NCBI RefSeq assembly: GCF_000003815.2
Contig: NC_049983.1
Coordinates: forward strand, 3,037,928-3,101,927
Length of the DNA stretch: 64,000 bases
Reading direction: 5' to 3'
From: Branchiostoma floridae
Lineage: Eukaryota > Chordata > Leptocardii > Amphioxiformes > Branchiostomatidae
This document shows positions 25,653 through 35,446 of this stretch, piece by piece (the first letter of the stretch is position 1; each line of letters starts with the position of its first letter). The notes under the pieces are model-generated. The model was not told the origin of the DNA. It worked only from the letters and a program-made list of their open reading frames with translations, and ran no database searches. The translations under genes were made by a program, and so were the position numbers.

Positions 25653-25859
25653 GTCAGTTCACCTTAATCTGTGGGTAACCAATATCCGTTGTTTTTAGAA
25701 ACAGCTATTTTGGTATGACATGGACGAATAATGGTTTGGAACTGTAACATTTCAAAATATTGCAGTTTGAAACCACCATCTGTCTATTCAATATCGCTAA
25801 ATACAATTATGTTTTTAACCAACGGATATAGGTTACCCCGCAGATAAAGGAGAACTAGC
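25653..25859 (+). mobile_element. MITE family A, copy 4
   Basis: Left gtcagttcaccttaatctg with ggtaaccaatatccgttg; right acggatataggttacccc and gataaaggagaactagc. The interior carries the shared block tggtttggaactgtaacatt and its partner. Confidence 0.88.
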
Positions 25860-26798
25860 ATGTTCTTGATAATGTGTGTTAAACATTGGCATCCTGATTG
25901 ACCCCCTTGTCCTCTCCTCTATTAGGCTCTGTTAGGTCTCCCCTCTTCCCTCCTCTAGAAAAGGGCCCAGGTAACTTGTTCGGCAGCACCTTTCTCCCAC
26001 CCTGTCCTCGTGTTATGTTACTCTGCACCGACCACTTCCTCCTGCACTGTGATATTACGTCTTAAGCTTGCAGAACCTGTTTTTTTTCTTTCACAAAATT
26101 GTATGCACCAAGTCTCCCTCTTTCACCAGTGAAAACGAAAACCCCTTTTTTTGCAATGTTCCCGTGAAGCATGTTTTTGTGTATGCACAAAATCACCAAA
26201 AATAGGACACCATAATTCAAGATGTCTCTAGATATATCTTCCACGGAATTTGCATCTCGAAACTGCATACCCATCCCGAATGAGAAGGACTGTTTCTTTA
26301 TTAAGGAAAAAGTTCAGGAAACGTTTTCAAAAGGACTGTTTGCCAAGGTTGCATCGTGTTGTCCCAGAGTTACGAAATTGCATCTTGAAATATTGTTGTA
26401 GCATTTGATTAGATTCTCATGACACAATATTTTTGATCCCTCACATCTTACTTTAGGTTTCGTCTAAGCACCATATGCCCAACATGGAAAACCTCTGCAC
26501 AAGTCTGTCTTCTTATGTTTATTATTTATTTTTCAGCCACTGTTGTTGCCTTTGCGCTACTTTTGTTTACATGTTTACACCTTTTTACTTAATTCTTTTC
26601 TCCCCACAGACTTCGTTACCATTTCTCAGAGACTGTACCCAGTTAAAGCCGCTTCTTTCCCTCAATGTGACAGACATTACATTGTACAAAACTGTTTTTT
26701 TCTTCCCCACAAATTTACTCCCGAGTACAGATACTTCAAAATTTCACAAAAATCATAGACAGCATATCAATGACCTTTCCCCTTTGAACCCATTAAAG

Positions 26799-26999
26799 GT
26801 GCCGGACCCGGCGCTGTGAACGTTGTCATCGCCGACCCTGACGGTAAGACGAACACGGTTCCCGTGGAGATGGAACAGACGGGTGACGGACAGTTCCGTT
26901 GCACGTACAAACCACTGAAGATGGGCATCCACACCATCACTGTCACCTTCGATGGCAGCAACATTCCAAAGAGCCCCTTCAAGGTCAACGTGGCCATGC
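26799..26999 (+). CDS. Filamin exon: rest of Ig repeat 2
   Basis: Acceptor is cccattaaag and donor is gtaagt; phase 1 to phase 1. It reads GAGPGAVNVVIADPDGKT, then GDGQFRCTYKPLKMGIHTIT and IPKSPFKVNVAM. These are strands C to G of a filamin repeat ending with the signature IPKSPF. Its 3' end (GTGGCCATGC before the donor) is copied several times in the following intron; see the tandem repeat at 27000. Confidence 0.96.
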
Positions 27000-27315
27000 G
27001 TAAGTTTAGCATCATGTTACAACATACAATTACATACATGTAGTATTGTAGTGTGTGTGAAACCAGTATCATTTATAGTCCACGTGGCCATGCGTAAGTG
27101 TTACAACATAGAAATGTTGTGTGTGTGAAACTAGTATCATTTAAAGTCCACGTGGCCATGCAAAGTTTAGCAACATATTAGAACTTAGCATTGTTGTGTG
27201 TGTGAAACAAGTATCATTCAAAGTCCACATGGCCATGCTTAAGTTTAGCATCATGTTACAACATAGCATTGTTGTGTGTGTGAAACTAGTATCATTCAAA
27301 CTCCACATGGCCAGG
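27000..27315 (+). repeat. Tandem repeat made from an exon end plus its splice donor, about 4-5 copies
   Basis: Unit of roughly 70-80 bases: gtccacgtggccatgc, gtaagtttagcatcatg, ttacaacatag, tgttgtgtgtgtgaaac, agtatcat. The first unit is the true 3' end of the repeat 2 exon with its donor (GTGGCCATGC then gtaagt). One later copy (at 27093/27094) keeps a perfect donor; others have decayed to aaagtt or ttaagt. Confidence 0.9.
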
Positions 27316-28104
27316 CATAATTTGGTGGCATCTAACGACTTGGAATCAATCTTTTTCTGATCTGTTGTTTTCCTGTGTCAGGTGCATGTAAGTCTTGTTA
27401 AAATGTCATCATCATTGGTTATGTTGTAGGTGATACTAGTAAAAGTTATTCAAAATTGTTTAGGTCCTTAGAAGATGTACCATTTTTTTAATGAATGATT
27501 TAGTTAGATGCGTTGTATATAGGGGCAAAGGTTCAGGTTCCCACTGTCCAGTTTTATCTTATCGTCACACGGCTTTCGTACATGATGCATATTGGTTAGA
27601 ACTTCAATATCATTTCTTAATTCACAGTCCCTTGTTTTATATTTGTGAAGCAACACCTTGAATTAGCATATGGGATAAGATATTACAAAAAGGATAGACT
27701 CTTGCTTTGACAAATGCTCAGACACTAATACATGACTAAGAGACACACACTAAAGACTTGCATTACCAAACAATTGTCGCTTAACCAAAAATATATTTTA
27801 GTCAAGTTTAGCATCTAACAGAAGTTCACACTACACTGCTGCTTGTAAGTTGTTTGCGTAATGATTTAACAAGAAAATCTAACATAGACTTTGGTGAAGT
27901 CTGTCAAGTTTGCAATTATCACAAAAGTAAACACTTCACACTCAGTCAGTAACCTTTCTTAGAAGCCTACTTTGTTCCAAGCTAAGACTTAAATGCATGA
28001 CCACCTCATGTAAAGCTGCTGTTCATTGGCAGTGTGGTATGCCCACAGCTTTTCCTAACGATTTACGTACTAACAGCGCGTCCCAATTTGCCTGTGATCC
28101 GTAG
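27316..28104 (+). other. Intron before the acidic exon
   Basis: Nothing recognisable beyond the tandem repeat at its start. Confidence 0.6.
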
Positions 28105-28344
28105 CGAAAGAAGACCCAGCCTCTACTACAGGAACGCTTATAGACTTTGGCGACGACTCACCAACTAAAGGGAGTACGCAAAAGAAGGAGACTCCCCCAG
28201 CGTTCTCCTCGCCGGGCCTCCTGGACGATGGTGGGAGTCTCGACACTAAATCTCCCTCTGATCCTCTCTCTAACCAACAAGCTCTTAAACCTGACTCTAG
28301 CCAAGACCTGCTCGGCTTTGACTCTGAAGAAGAAGACGAGGATG
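28105..28344 (+). CDS. Filamin cassette exon: acidic linker with clathrin-box-like motifs, between repeats 2 and 3
   Basis: Acceptor is tgatccgtag and donor is gtaatt; phase 1 to phase 1, 80 codons without a stop. It encodes no Ig fold. The sequence is acidic and rich in Ser, Pro and Asp: DPASTTGTLIDFGDDSP, then PAFSSPGLLDDGGSLD and SSQDLLGFDSEEEDEDG. LLGFD fits the clathrin-box consensus L-hydrophobic-x-hydrophobic-D/E, LIDF is close to it, and DLL is a known type of clathrin/adaptor-binding motif. I know no equivalent in vertebrate filamins. Symmetric phase means it can be skipped without shifting the frame. That it is an exon is supported by the open frame, borders and codon-like composition; the trafficking role is inference. 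Confidence 0.8.
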
Positions 28345-29240
28345 GTAATTGTATACGATGGGCACGTGTGCGGGAAGGAGAGGGGCTATTCCGTCTCGTG
28401 AACGGTCGTTGCCATTTGAAATGTTCGACGCTACATCGCTAACGGGTCAATGCCAAATTCAAGTGTTTCATAACTGGCAAGATGTGTATAAAGAGCAACA
28501 TTTCAATTACTAAAAGTATTAACAAGGATAGTATGATAAAGATATTGTAAAGAAATTTGTGGAAAAATTTGCATTTTGCGATTTGAAACCCAGCCTTTGG
28601 AAATTCTTTTGAACAAGGAAACAGCGATGTTGACTGTATGCTAATACAGGGATGTTGACTGTATGTATGATAATACACTTTCAGTGTACCGCTCTGCAAA
28701 ATGGCAACGACCATTTACAAGGCAGAAATCAGCAAGGAAAGGGTGTTAAATTAAGGAAGGAAAGGAAGGGTTTTGGTGGGTTGGGTAGTAGTGGGACACC
28801 TTGGCCAATACACGAACTAGCTATTCTTACACTCACAGGCTTTCTTTCTTTTTAAACTGGTCACTTAAAATTTGGAAAGACACAATCACGATCATGCTTA
28901 GAAGCCATGCTGAAAAGTATTTGTTTGTGATTACAGAAAACATACCACTAAAAGGTAAAAAAAAGTATGCCTCTTTCTAGTAACAATAGCAAAGTAAACC
29001 TTTGACTTGCGTGCTTATAATTATACTTGGAACATTCCTTCCAATTTTACAGTGACCATTGTCAGACTTAAAATTCTGCTCTTTCCTACCCTCTCATAAA
29101 ATCTCCTATTTGCTCAATGTTATATAAACTGTAATAACAGACGCTTTTCTTCCTCTCTCTCTGTGTCCTCCCTTCCATATGCCCTTGTGTTCTCCATGCG
29201 TGCGTGTATGTGTGTGCTGCCATCGCTCTTCTTGCCACAG
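28345..29240 (+). other. Intron between the acidic and proline-rich exons
   Basis: AT-rich; only a short duplicated piece (gatgttgactgtatg near 28626 and 28651) is seen. Confidence 0.6.
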
Positions 29241-29318
29241 TAATTGTAGAAAAGCCAACGGCTAAAATTGCCCCCCAAGTCCAGGCTGTCCCCCCACCTC
29301 CTCCGAAGCCAAAGAAAA
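29241..29318 (+). CDS. Filamin cassette exon: proline-rich SH3-ligand-like linker before repeat 3
   Basis: Acceptor is cttgccacag and donor is gtacga; phase 1 to phase 1, 26 codons. It reads VIVEKPTAKIAPQVQAV followed by PPPPPKPKK. Two overlapping P-x-x-P-x-K patterns match class II SH3-binding ligands. Together with the acidic exon at 28105 it forms an optional disordered linker of about 106 residues between repeats 2 and 3. Vertebrate filamins join these repeats almost directly, so this is an addition in this lineage as far as I know. Confidence 0.75.
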
Positions 29319-29445
29319 GTACGAGCTGCACTGCTTTACACCAGTGTGTATCATACTGAACTCTGACCTATGAACTCTGCACCTTGCATACTCTGTGTCT
29401 GTTGTCTTGGGGGACATTTGCTGTTCCCATTGCACTTGCCGTCTG

Positions 29446-29640
29446 CGACAACTTGTAAGTGCAGTCAAGCCTTTACAAATGACCATCCCCACATAAGGAC
29501 CCCTTGGCCAACGTGACCACATTTTGGTGATAATTTTTCCCATAGACAAAAGCATCAAGAATTTTGCCCATAGTGACCACTTCTAATTTTTTGGTCCCTG
29601 TTTTATGGTCATCTTGAGGTGGTTTTGACTGTATTTCTTG
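29446..29640 (+). mobile_element. MITE-like inverted repeat (gtgaccac/cagtcaa family), copy 1
   Basis: Ends gcagtcaagcctttac and gaggtggttttgactgt are inverted; interior has gaccatccccacataagg and gaccacattttggtgat. A reverse-complement relative lies at 56405-56520 (atggtccttatgtag, gtggccacattggcc). Confidence 0.6.
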
Positions 29641-30175
29641 TAAAAGCTCTTAAAATAAGACAAATCATGATAGACATGTCTGTTTCTATCTTGTCTTGTC
29701 TGAAACCTCCCTAGTGTTAAAAACTTGTGATATGTCGCTCATGTTGCTGATGTGTTTGAATGTGTAAATGTCTGCATGATGTTGCATTTTTTCATTGGAA
29801 CATCCACAGTCATCTGTCCTTTCTGTAGATATGTGTTGCTCTGTGTACTTGTCTGCTTCTGTACACATATTAATAGATGGTGGAAGCTGTGAAGGGATCG
29901 GTATTTTGACGGTGTTTGGTTTATTTGTTATTCACAGGTTGCATGGCTTGTTTCTCTTTTTATTTCCTCTCTTCCTTCTTTTCAGGATGTTCCTTCAAAG
30001 GTGATGCTGGCTTGACGTAGTGGCTGTAATGCAATGAAGAAAGATGTTGCATGTAGTTGTATGTACGGCCTTGTAACGGTGGTGTTATGGGTTCTGGAGA
30101 TGGTCTAACAGCAGTGGTCGGAAAGGACCCGCCACTTTGTTGTCGTTAATGGCGGGTTGTTGTACGTTTTTGCAG

Positions 30176-30313
30176 CTGTGAACGCTGCGGCGTGCAGAGC
30201 GTATGGACGTGGTATCCAGGCCCGTGGCGTCCGTGCCAAGGAGGTCGCAGATTTCCGTGTGGTGACCAAAGCCGCCGGGCAGGGCGAACTGAAGGTGTCC
30301 GTCATCGGACCAG
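30176..30313 (+). CDS. Filamin exon: first half of Ig repeat 3
   Basis: Acceptor is cgtttttgcag and donor is gtaagt; phase 1 to phase 1. [20 protein letters not shown] corresponds to vertebrate PNACRASGRGLQPKGVR, the hallmark start of repeat 3. [20 protein letters not shown] and SVIGP follow. The first codon is split with whichever exon precedes it (26799, 28105 or 29241), and all give an open frame. Confidence 0.96.
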
Positions 30314-30385
30314 GTAAGTTTCCTCTTTCTGAAGAGGTCTATCATTGACTTAGCATGAAAGTTCATCTGTGTTGGTAGAATACAT

Positions 30386-30638
30386 TATAGAGAATTGCTA
30401 AACTTTCATACCAACACAAAAATAATGTAGGGACTTACCCCTAAATTTTCGGTCGATCTCCGTTGACCTTGTTCTGATATTTATGACCCCCTCCTGCAAA
30501 AGTGGTGTCTTCCTGATGTCACTGCTGGAGTGAGAAAGGGTCATTCTGTGAACAAGGTCGACGGAGATCGACCGAAAATTTAGGGGTAAGTCCCTACATT
30601 ATCTTTGTGTTGGAATGAAAGTTTAGCAATTCTCTATA
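30386..30638 (+). mobile_element. Long palindromic element
   Basis: Arms of about 95-105 bases: tatagagaattgctaaac and aatgtagggacttacccc at left pair with ggggtaagtccctacatt and gtttagcaattctctata at right, around a 50-60 base loop. Arms also share ttttcggtcgatctccg. The flanks share aggtctatcattga (30333 and 30640). Confidence 0.88.
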
Positions 30639-31132
30639 AGGTCTATCATTGATTTTATCATTGTACAGTGGTTTAACTACTGTAGGTCTACTTTTGGATT
30701 AAAAGGTTGAGAGCTTGAATCTTAGATCTTGCATTGCTGTCCTGTCTATATGACTGAAAGAAATTTAGGCCATGGACAACTGTTTAACATAATACGAGGC
30801 CTGTAAAAGTGAACTCGACAATTTGTCTGGTCTATCACCGCGTATACACTACATGTATAAGTATAGTATCTGTCCTTTTTGACAAGATCAATGTAGGATA
30901 AATCTTCAAGTTGGCTGAACTTCATACACTGGTAGATTCCAAGGAGGTTGAAAAAAGCAATTCCTTTTGTCAACCTCTTTGTAGATTCCAATTCAAAATA
31001 AGGTTCTTGAATCAAAACCAAACTGACTTTTTCCAGTTTTGGTAGCTCCTCAGCTATCTTCATTTATAGGATCCGAATGCTTACTTAATCATGTGGTTTT
31101 GAGTCAAGAACCTTATGTTCCAATGATCTAAC

Positions 31133-31334
31133 GCTGGTTCACCTTTATCCGAGGGTGACCTATATCCGTTGTTTGTAAAAAAAAGCGTATGTAGGGATAT
31201 GAAGTCGACGGACGGTGGTTTCAATCGGAACATTTTGAAGATTTTAAACCACAGTCCGCAGACTTCATACTCCTAAAAGTGCTGCTTGTAAAGACAACGG
31301 ATAAAGGTTACCCCGCGGATAAAGATGAATTGGC
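31133..31334 (+). mobile_element. MITE family A, copy 5, next to a splice acceptor
   Basis: Left gctggttcacctttatccg, right gataaagatgaattggc, with ggtgacctatatccgttg inside. It ends about 60 bases upstream of the repeat 3/4 exon. Confidence 0.9.
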
Positions 31335-31394
31335 GTTACCAGCCTGATGAAACTATCCATAGATTACATAACGTTGAACACACTTTATCTCCAG

Positions 31395-31658
31395 GTGGTA
31401 TGGAGATGCCAGTCAAGGTGTCCGACCAGGGTGACGGTAACTACGCCTGTCAGTACAGGCCGGGCAAGCCTGGCGTCTACAAAGTCAACATCACCTTCAG
31501 CGGACAGCACATCCCAAAGAGCCCCTTCACCGTCAATGTCGGCTCCGAGGCCAAGCCGTCCAGGATTCGCGCGTACGGTCCTGGCTTGGAGGGCGGCCAG
31601 GTCGGCCACCCTGCCGAGTTTGTCGTAGAGACGGCCGGGGAAGATATTTCAGGTCTAG
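31395..31658 (+). CDS. Filamin exon: end of Ig repeat 3 and start of repeat 4
   Basis: Acceptor is ttatctccag and donor is gtgggt; phase 1 to phase 1, 88 codons. GGMEMPVKVSDQGDGNYACQ and IPKSPFTVNVG close repeat 3. [20 protein letters not shown], then VVETAGEDISGLG, opens repeat 4 (vertebrate VRAWGPGL.GG and FVVE.IG.EVGSLGF). A mobile element of the 200-base inverted-repeat family ends about 60 bases before the exon. Confidence 0.96.
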
Positions 31659-33288
31659 GTGGGTATGAAGCGACCAAAGGACTAGGTGGGTATCAGGAAA
31701 AAGGGCATAAATCAATGGAAATCCTAAGAGGTGGTGAGTCTAGGTGACCCATGGCCATGTACTTGGTAGGTACCAGAAGAACACGCAAGTTCAAATTCAT
31801 CCCTTTTTTTTTTAGGGTGTCGGTGAATCCTTTCCCAAATTTTACACCTTTCATATTATTAACATCCCCTCCCCCCTTATTTAATATACCCTTATTATTT
31901 ATCGACTTAATTTCTAATTTTTTTGGTGAAACCCCTATATACCCCTCTCTGTTGGCCTAAACACCCCTTCCCCTTGGGTTTTCATTGACAAGTGTATGAG
32001 GTGTGATGACATGACTAACACGGGGGTAACCCCCCCCTATACCACCCCATCTTGTGCAGTGGTGGTGAAGGTAAGGTGTGGCTAACACTGCATGTTGTGA
32101 TGGTTGTCTTTAATGCATGTCGTTGTTTGCATGTATCATTTCATTTTCATCTGCATATCATTTTACTATGCAACATACAAACATGTGCCTTTTATTTTGT
32201 TTTATTACATTTCATGCCATTATGATTTACCAACATTGCTTGATGCCACCACTTTGACTTTGACTTTATTGACGATGAGACAAGTCATTATTTATTTCAT
32301 TATTCATTCCAACTATAATTTCATCATCATTGACATTCTAATCTTTCTATTACCATGGGTGACTGCTCATTCAAAATATCATTCACCTACTGAACATCTG
32401 ATTCAACAAATCCATGATCTTTCCCTCAACCCAATCCCTTTCCTCATAAGTCATGGTTTGGTTGTGGGTTTCTAGATGGTGTTTTTGGCATTGAAGCATG
32501 GGCAATTTGGTTTGTAGAAAATCGTCTGGAGCTTAGTCAGAAACCAACTGTGTCATGTTACGTCCAGGCTGGAAAAAGTACAAGATGACGTACAGGAATT
32601 AGAACCCACATTATCGTATAATGAAAAGGAATATACTTAGGTCATTAATGCTGTAGCAAAAAAAAAAAAAATTTAATAAAGACTTACAGGCCAAAGCTAC
32701 AGCTAGTACAAGAATATATAGCATTTTGCTGCGGGTTAACATGCATGTGCATGGTTACGAACGTGTATCTAGTCGAAATATGCGTACGTTAAACCCTAAG
32801 CTGCCACTCCCAAGTATATCCGGTATGCGGATACATATCCTGTGTGCTACTCAAGGGTATTACCCAGAAGAAAATGGACATCATTGCCTGCACGAAATCC
32901 AGAAGTTTGTAGCCTGGTTACCAGACCCCAGCCCGATCTCAAAAATATCTATTGTGTTACGACAGATATTTTTGAGGTTTGGGTCTAGAATCCAGGCTAA
33001 GAAGTTTGGGGTGTTGGCTTTGTTTCTGGGTTTTAGATTTGAGGTTTAGGGGGTCAAACCCTGGCACTGAGAGCACGTACTGGGCCGAAACTCTGGCAGC
33101 TTAAGGTTTATGATGTCAGTTTGTTGTTGAAGCTGATGTTTGACCTAGTGGCTGCAGCCTAGCCTGGTATCCAGTACACATTAGGTACCAAACGGCTACC
33201 ATTATGGCAAATTGAAGGTTGAAGTATAAATGTTGCTTTTCGAAAACTCAATCATTCAATGGTAGAATTTCTTCCAAAACGACAACAG
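31659..33288 (+). other. Intron within repeat 4
   Basis: C/T-rich and AT-rich stretches, one palindromic MITE (32910) and a truncated relative at 33165 (cctagcctggtatccag). No coding evidence. Confidence 0.65.
32910..32999 (+). mobile_element. Palindromic MITE (TAGCCTGG family), copy 3
   Basis: Left tagcctggttaccagacccc, right gggtctagaatccaggcta, with caaaaatatct and its complement near the centre. Flanked by AGAAGTTTG on both sides. Confidence 0.9.
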
Positions 33289-33482
33289 GCTTTTCCATCG
33301 AGGGTCCGTCGCAAGCCAAGATCGAATGTCATGACAATGGGGATGGATCCTGCGATGTTGTGTACTGGCCAACGGAAGCTGGAGAGTACGCTGTGCACAT
33401 CGTGACAGATGACGAAGACATCGCCAACAGCCCCTACATGGCGCAGATCAGACCTCAAGACAAGAAGTTCACTCCTGGACAG
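33289..33482 (+). CDS. Filamin exon: rest of Ig repeat 4
   Basis: Acceptor is acgacaacag and donor is gtaggg; phase 1 to phase 0. [37 protein letters not shown] and [16 protein letters not shown] match vertebrate repeat 4 closely ([31 protein letters not shown]). It ends in the linker to repeat 5. Confidence 0.97.
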
Positions 33483-34374
33483 GTAGGGGGCATTTTTCTA
33501 CTTCTTCTTCCCTGATAACTTGTTCTTACAGTCTAACGACCTGCCCCAAGGTTTATACATGTATGGTGTCATAATGCCTGCCCTTGCTATATAACCACTG
33601 AATAAAACCAACGAGTGAGCAAAGCGAAGAAGGTGACTTGTTTATGAGGTGGTTATGTAGGACTGTGTTAACTTTATAATACACTTGGTATAATATTTGC
33701 AGCCAGTAGGTACCCAATGTTTAAGAGTAATGAGGCTGATTTATGTGCTTGAGCTGCCTCATCGAACACATGAACCCCATTTTACGTCCCTTACGAAAGA
33801 CAAATTTGTGGAATTTTTGGTCAGGCTACAGCATTCGGTTGTCCTTGGATGGTCTCCAATCCAAGTACTGTTCGGACTGCAAATTATAACCGCTTACTGC
33901 TTAACTTTTCAGGGATTGGGTGCGTCCAATGCGCCACATGTAAAGATTCTGAAAATAACAATTATCATACTTTGTTGTACATTTATGTCATACCTGTGAC
34001 GCGAAACTGGTGTTCCGGACCGGGCCTTAACTTCCGTATCAGACCGTTTCGAAAGGCGCATCACACAGGCTCCATTCGAATAAATCGAACGCGGGCCGAG
34101 TGCGGCGCCATCGAATGTTCGAATACCTGATTCAGACGTTGGAACATTACTGTTGCAGCACATTTTGTTCGAGGGCACCAAATTTGTTCAACTTCTGGCT
34201 CATTTCGCATCAAAACGGGTTTTCTTAGGTGGGCATGACATAAATAGAATACAACACGGTGTATTCCGCATCACCCTCGGTCGCAGCCCTCCCGCGGGTC
34301 AGGCTGATACCTCGGGTGATACGGAATACACCGTGTTGTATTCTATATTTATCATACTTTATTGTTTATTGAAG
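33483..34374 (+). other. Intron between repeats 4 and 5
   Basis: Holds a dispersed repeat starting tgcagccagtaggtaccca (about 33700) and the palindrome at 34241. No coding evidence. Confidence 0.6.
34241..34353 (+). mobile_element. Short palindromic element
   Basis: Left tagaatacaacacggtgtat, right atacaccgtgttgtattcta, near-perfect arms of about 40 bases around a GC-rich loop (cgcagccctcccgcgggtc). Ends about 20 bases before the repeat 5 exon. Confidence 0.85.
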
Positions 34375-34632
34375 GTGAAAGCATACGGACCAGGACTGGA
34401 GAAGACCGGAATCGTGGTTGGCCGCACCATGGAGTTCACCGTGGACGCCAAGAAGGTTCCCGCGGGACAGCTGCAGATCTGGGCGTACGACCAGGAGGCG
34501 GAGAAGATGGACGTGAAAGTGCGCGACAACGGGAACAAGACGTACACCTGCACATACACGCCAACCAAGGCCATCCGCTACACTATCGACATCTCCTGGG
34601 ACCAGGTCAACATTCCCAACAGCCCCTTCAGG
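34375..34632 (+). CDS. Filamin exon: Ig repeat 5
   Basis: Acceptor is gtttattgaag and donor is gtcagt; phase 0 to phase 0, 86 codons. VKAYGPGLEKTGIVVGRTME, FTVDAKKVPAGQLQIWAYD, DNGNKTYTCTYTPTKAIRYT and NIPNSPFR give nearly a whole repeat. The vertebrate equivalent ends NIPNSPFRV. The donor gtcagt is unusual but the next exon resumes V-H-V in frame. Confidence 0.95.
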
Positions 34633-34689
34633 GTCAGTTTCTTCTTGCAGTTTGTTCTGTATTATAGATACTGGTAGAGAATATGGTGT

Positions 34690-35300
34690 GTTACACCAAA
34701 GGGCAGTTCTTATGGATACATGTTCCTAAGCTAGCTATAGTGTGTTACACCGAAGGGTGGTTATTATACAAATACATGTACCAGTTATACAGATACAGAA
34801 TCTGATACAGAAGCTGGTGTGTTACACTGAAGGGAGGTTAGACATGTAACCTGGTGTGTTAACTTACACTGAAGGGATGTTATACCAGCTATACAGATAC
34901 AGATACAGAAGCTGGTGTGTTACACTGAAGGGAGGGTATACCAGCTATACAGATACAGATACAAAAGTTGGTGTGTTACACCAAAGGGCGGTTATACCGG
35001 CTACATGATGTATATAGATACAGATACAGAAGCTGGTGTGTTACACTGAAGGGAGGGTATACCAGCTATAATTGCAGATAAAAAAGCTGGTGTGTTACAC
35101 TGAAGGGCTGTTCAACCAGCTATATAGATACAGAAGCTGGTCTGGAACACAAAAGGCAGTTATACAGATACAGATACAGAAGCTGGAGTGCTACACTGAA
35201 GGTGGTTACACTGGTCATACAGATACACAGAGCAAAAGCTGGTGTGTCATACCAAAGAGTGGTTATACCAGCCATACAGATACAGGTACAGAAGTTTTAC
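34690..35300 (+). repeat. Degenerate minisatellite filling the intron before the repeat 6 exon, about 10 copies
   Basis: Units of about 50-65 bases containing gctggtgtgttacactgaag, gttataccagctatacag and atacagatacagaag, with varying internal gatacag multiplicity. It occupies nearly the whole intron up to about 20 bases from the acceptor. Confidence 0.9.
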
Positions 35301-35322
35301 TGACACTTGTCTGTGTTGTTAG

Positions 35323-35446
35323 GTGCATGTTGCTGAGGGCAGCTACCCCAACAAGGTGCGTGTGTATGGCCCTGGTGTGGAGAAGACAGGACTGAAGTCA
35401 GGGAAGCCAACACAGTTCACTGTGGACTGCACTGAAGCAGGCAGTG
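35323..35446 (+). CDS. Filamin exon: end of repeat 5 and start of repeat 6
   Basis: Acceptor is gtgttgttag and donor is gtaggt; phase 0 to phase 1. [20 protein letters not shown], then [20 protein letters not shown], matches vertebrate NKVKVYGPGV.KTGLKA..PT.FTVDC.EAG. A degenerate minisatellite occupies the whole upstream intron. Confidence 0.96.

Larger units (their letters stand above)
24550..26798 (+). other. Intron within repeat 2
   Basis: Holds a weak cassette candidate (25078) and one MITE (25653). Otherwise AT-rich with no recognisable gene. Confidence 0.65.

Noticed and set aside
32104-32475. 123-codon hydrophobic frame suggesting a membrane protein
   Set aside because: T-rich intron sequence translates to Ile/Phe/Tyr-rich peptides; no start context or homology.
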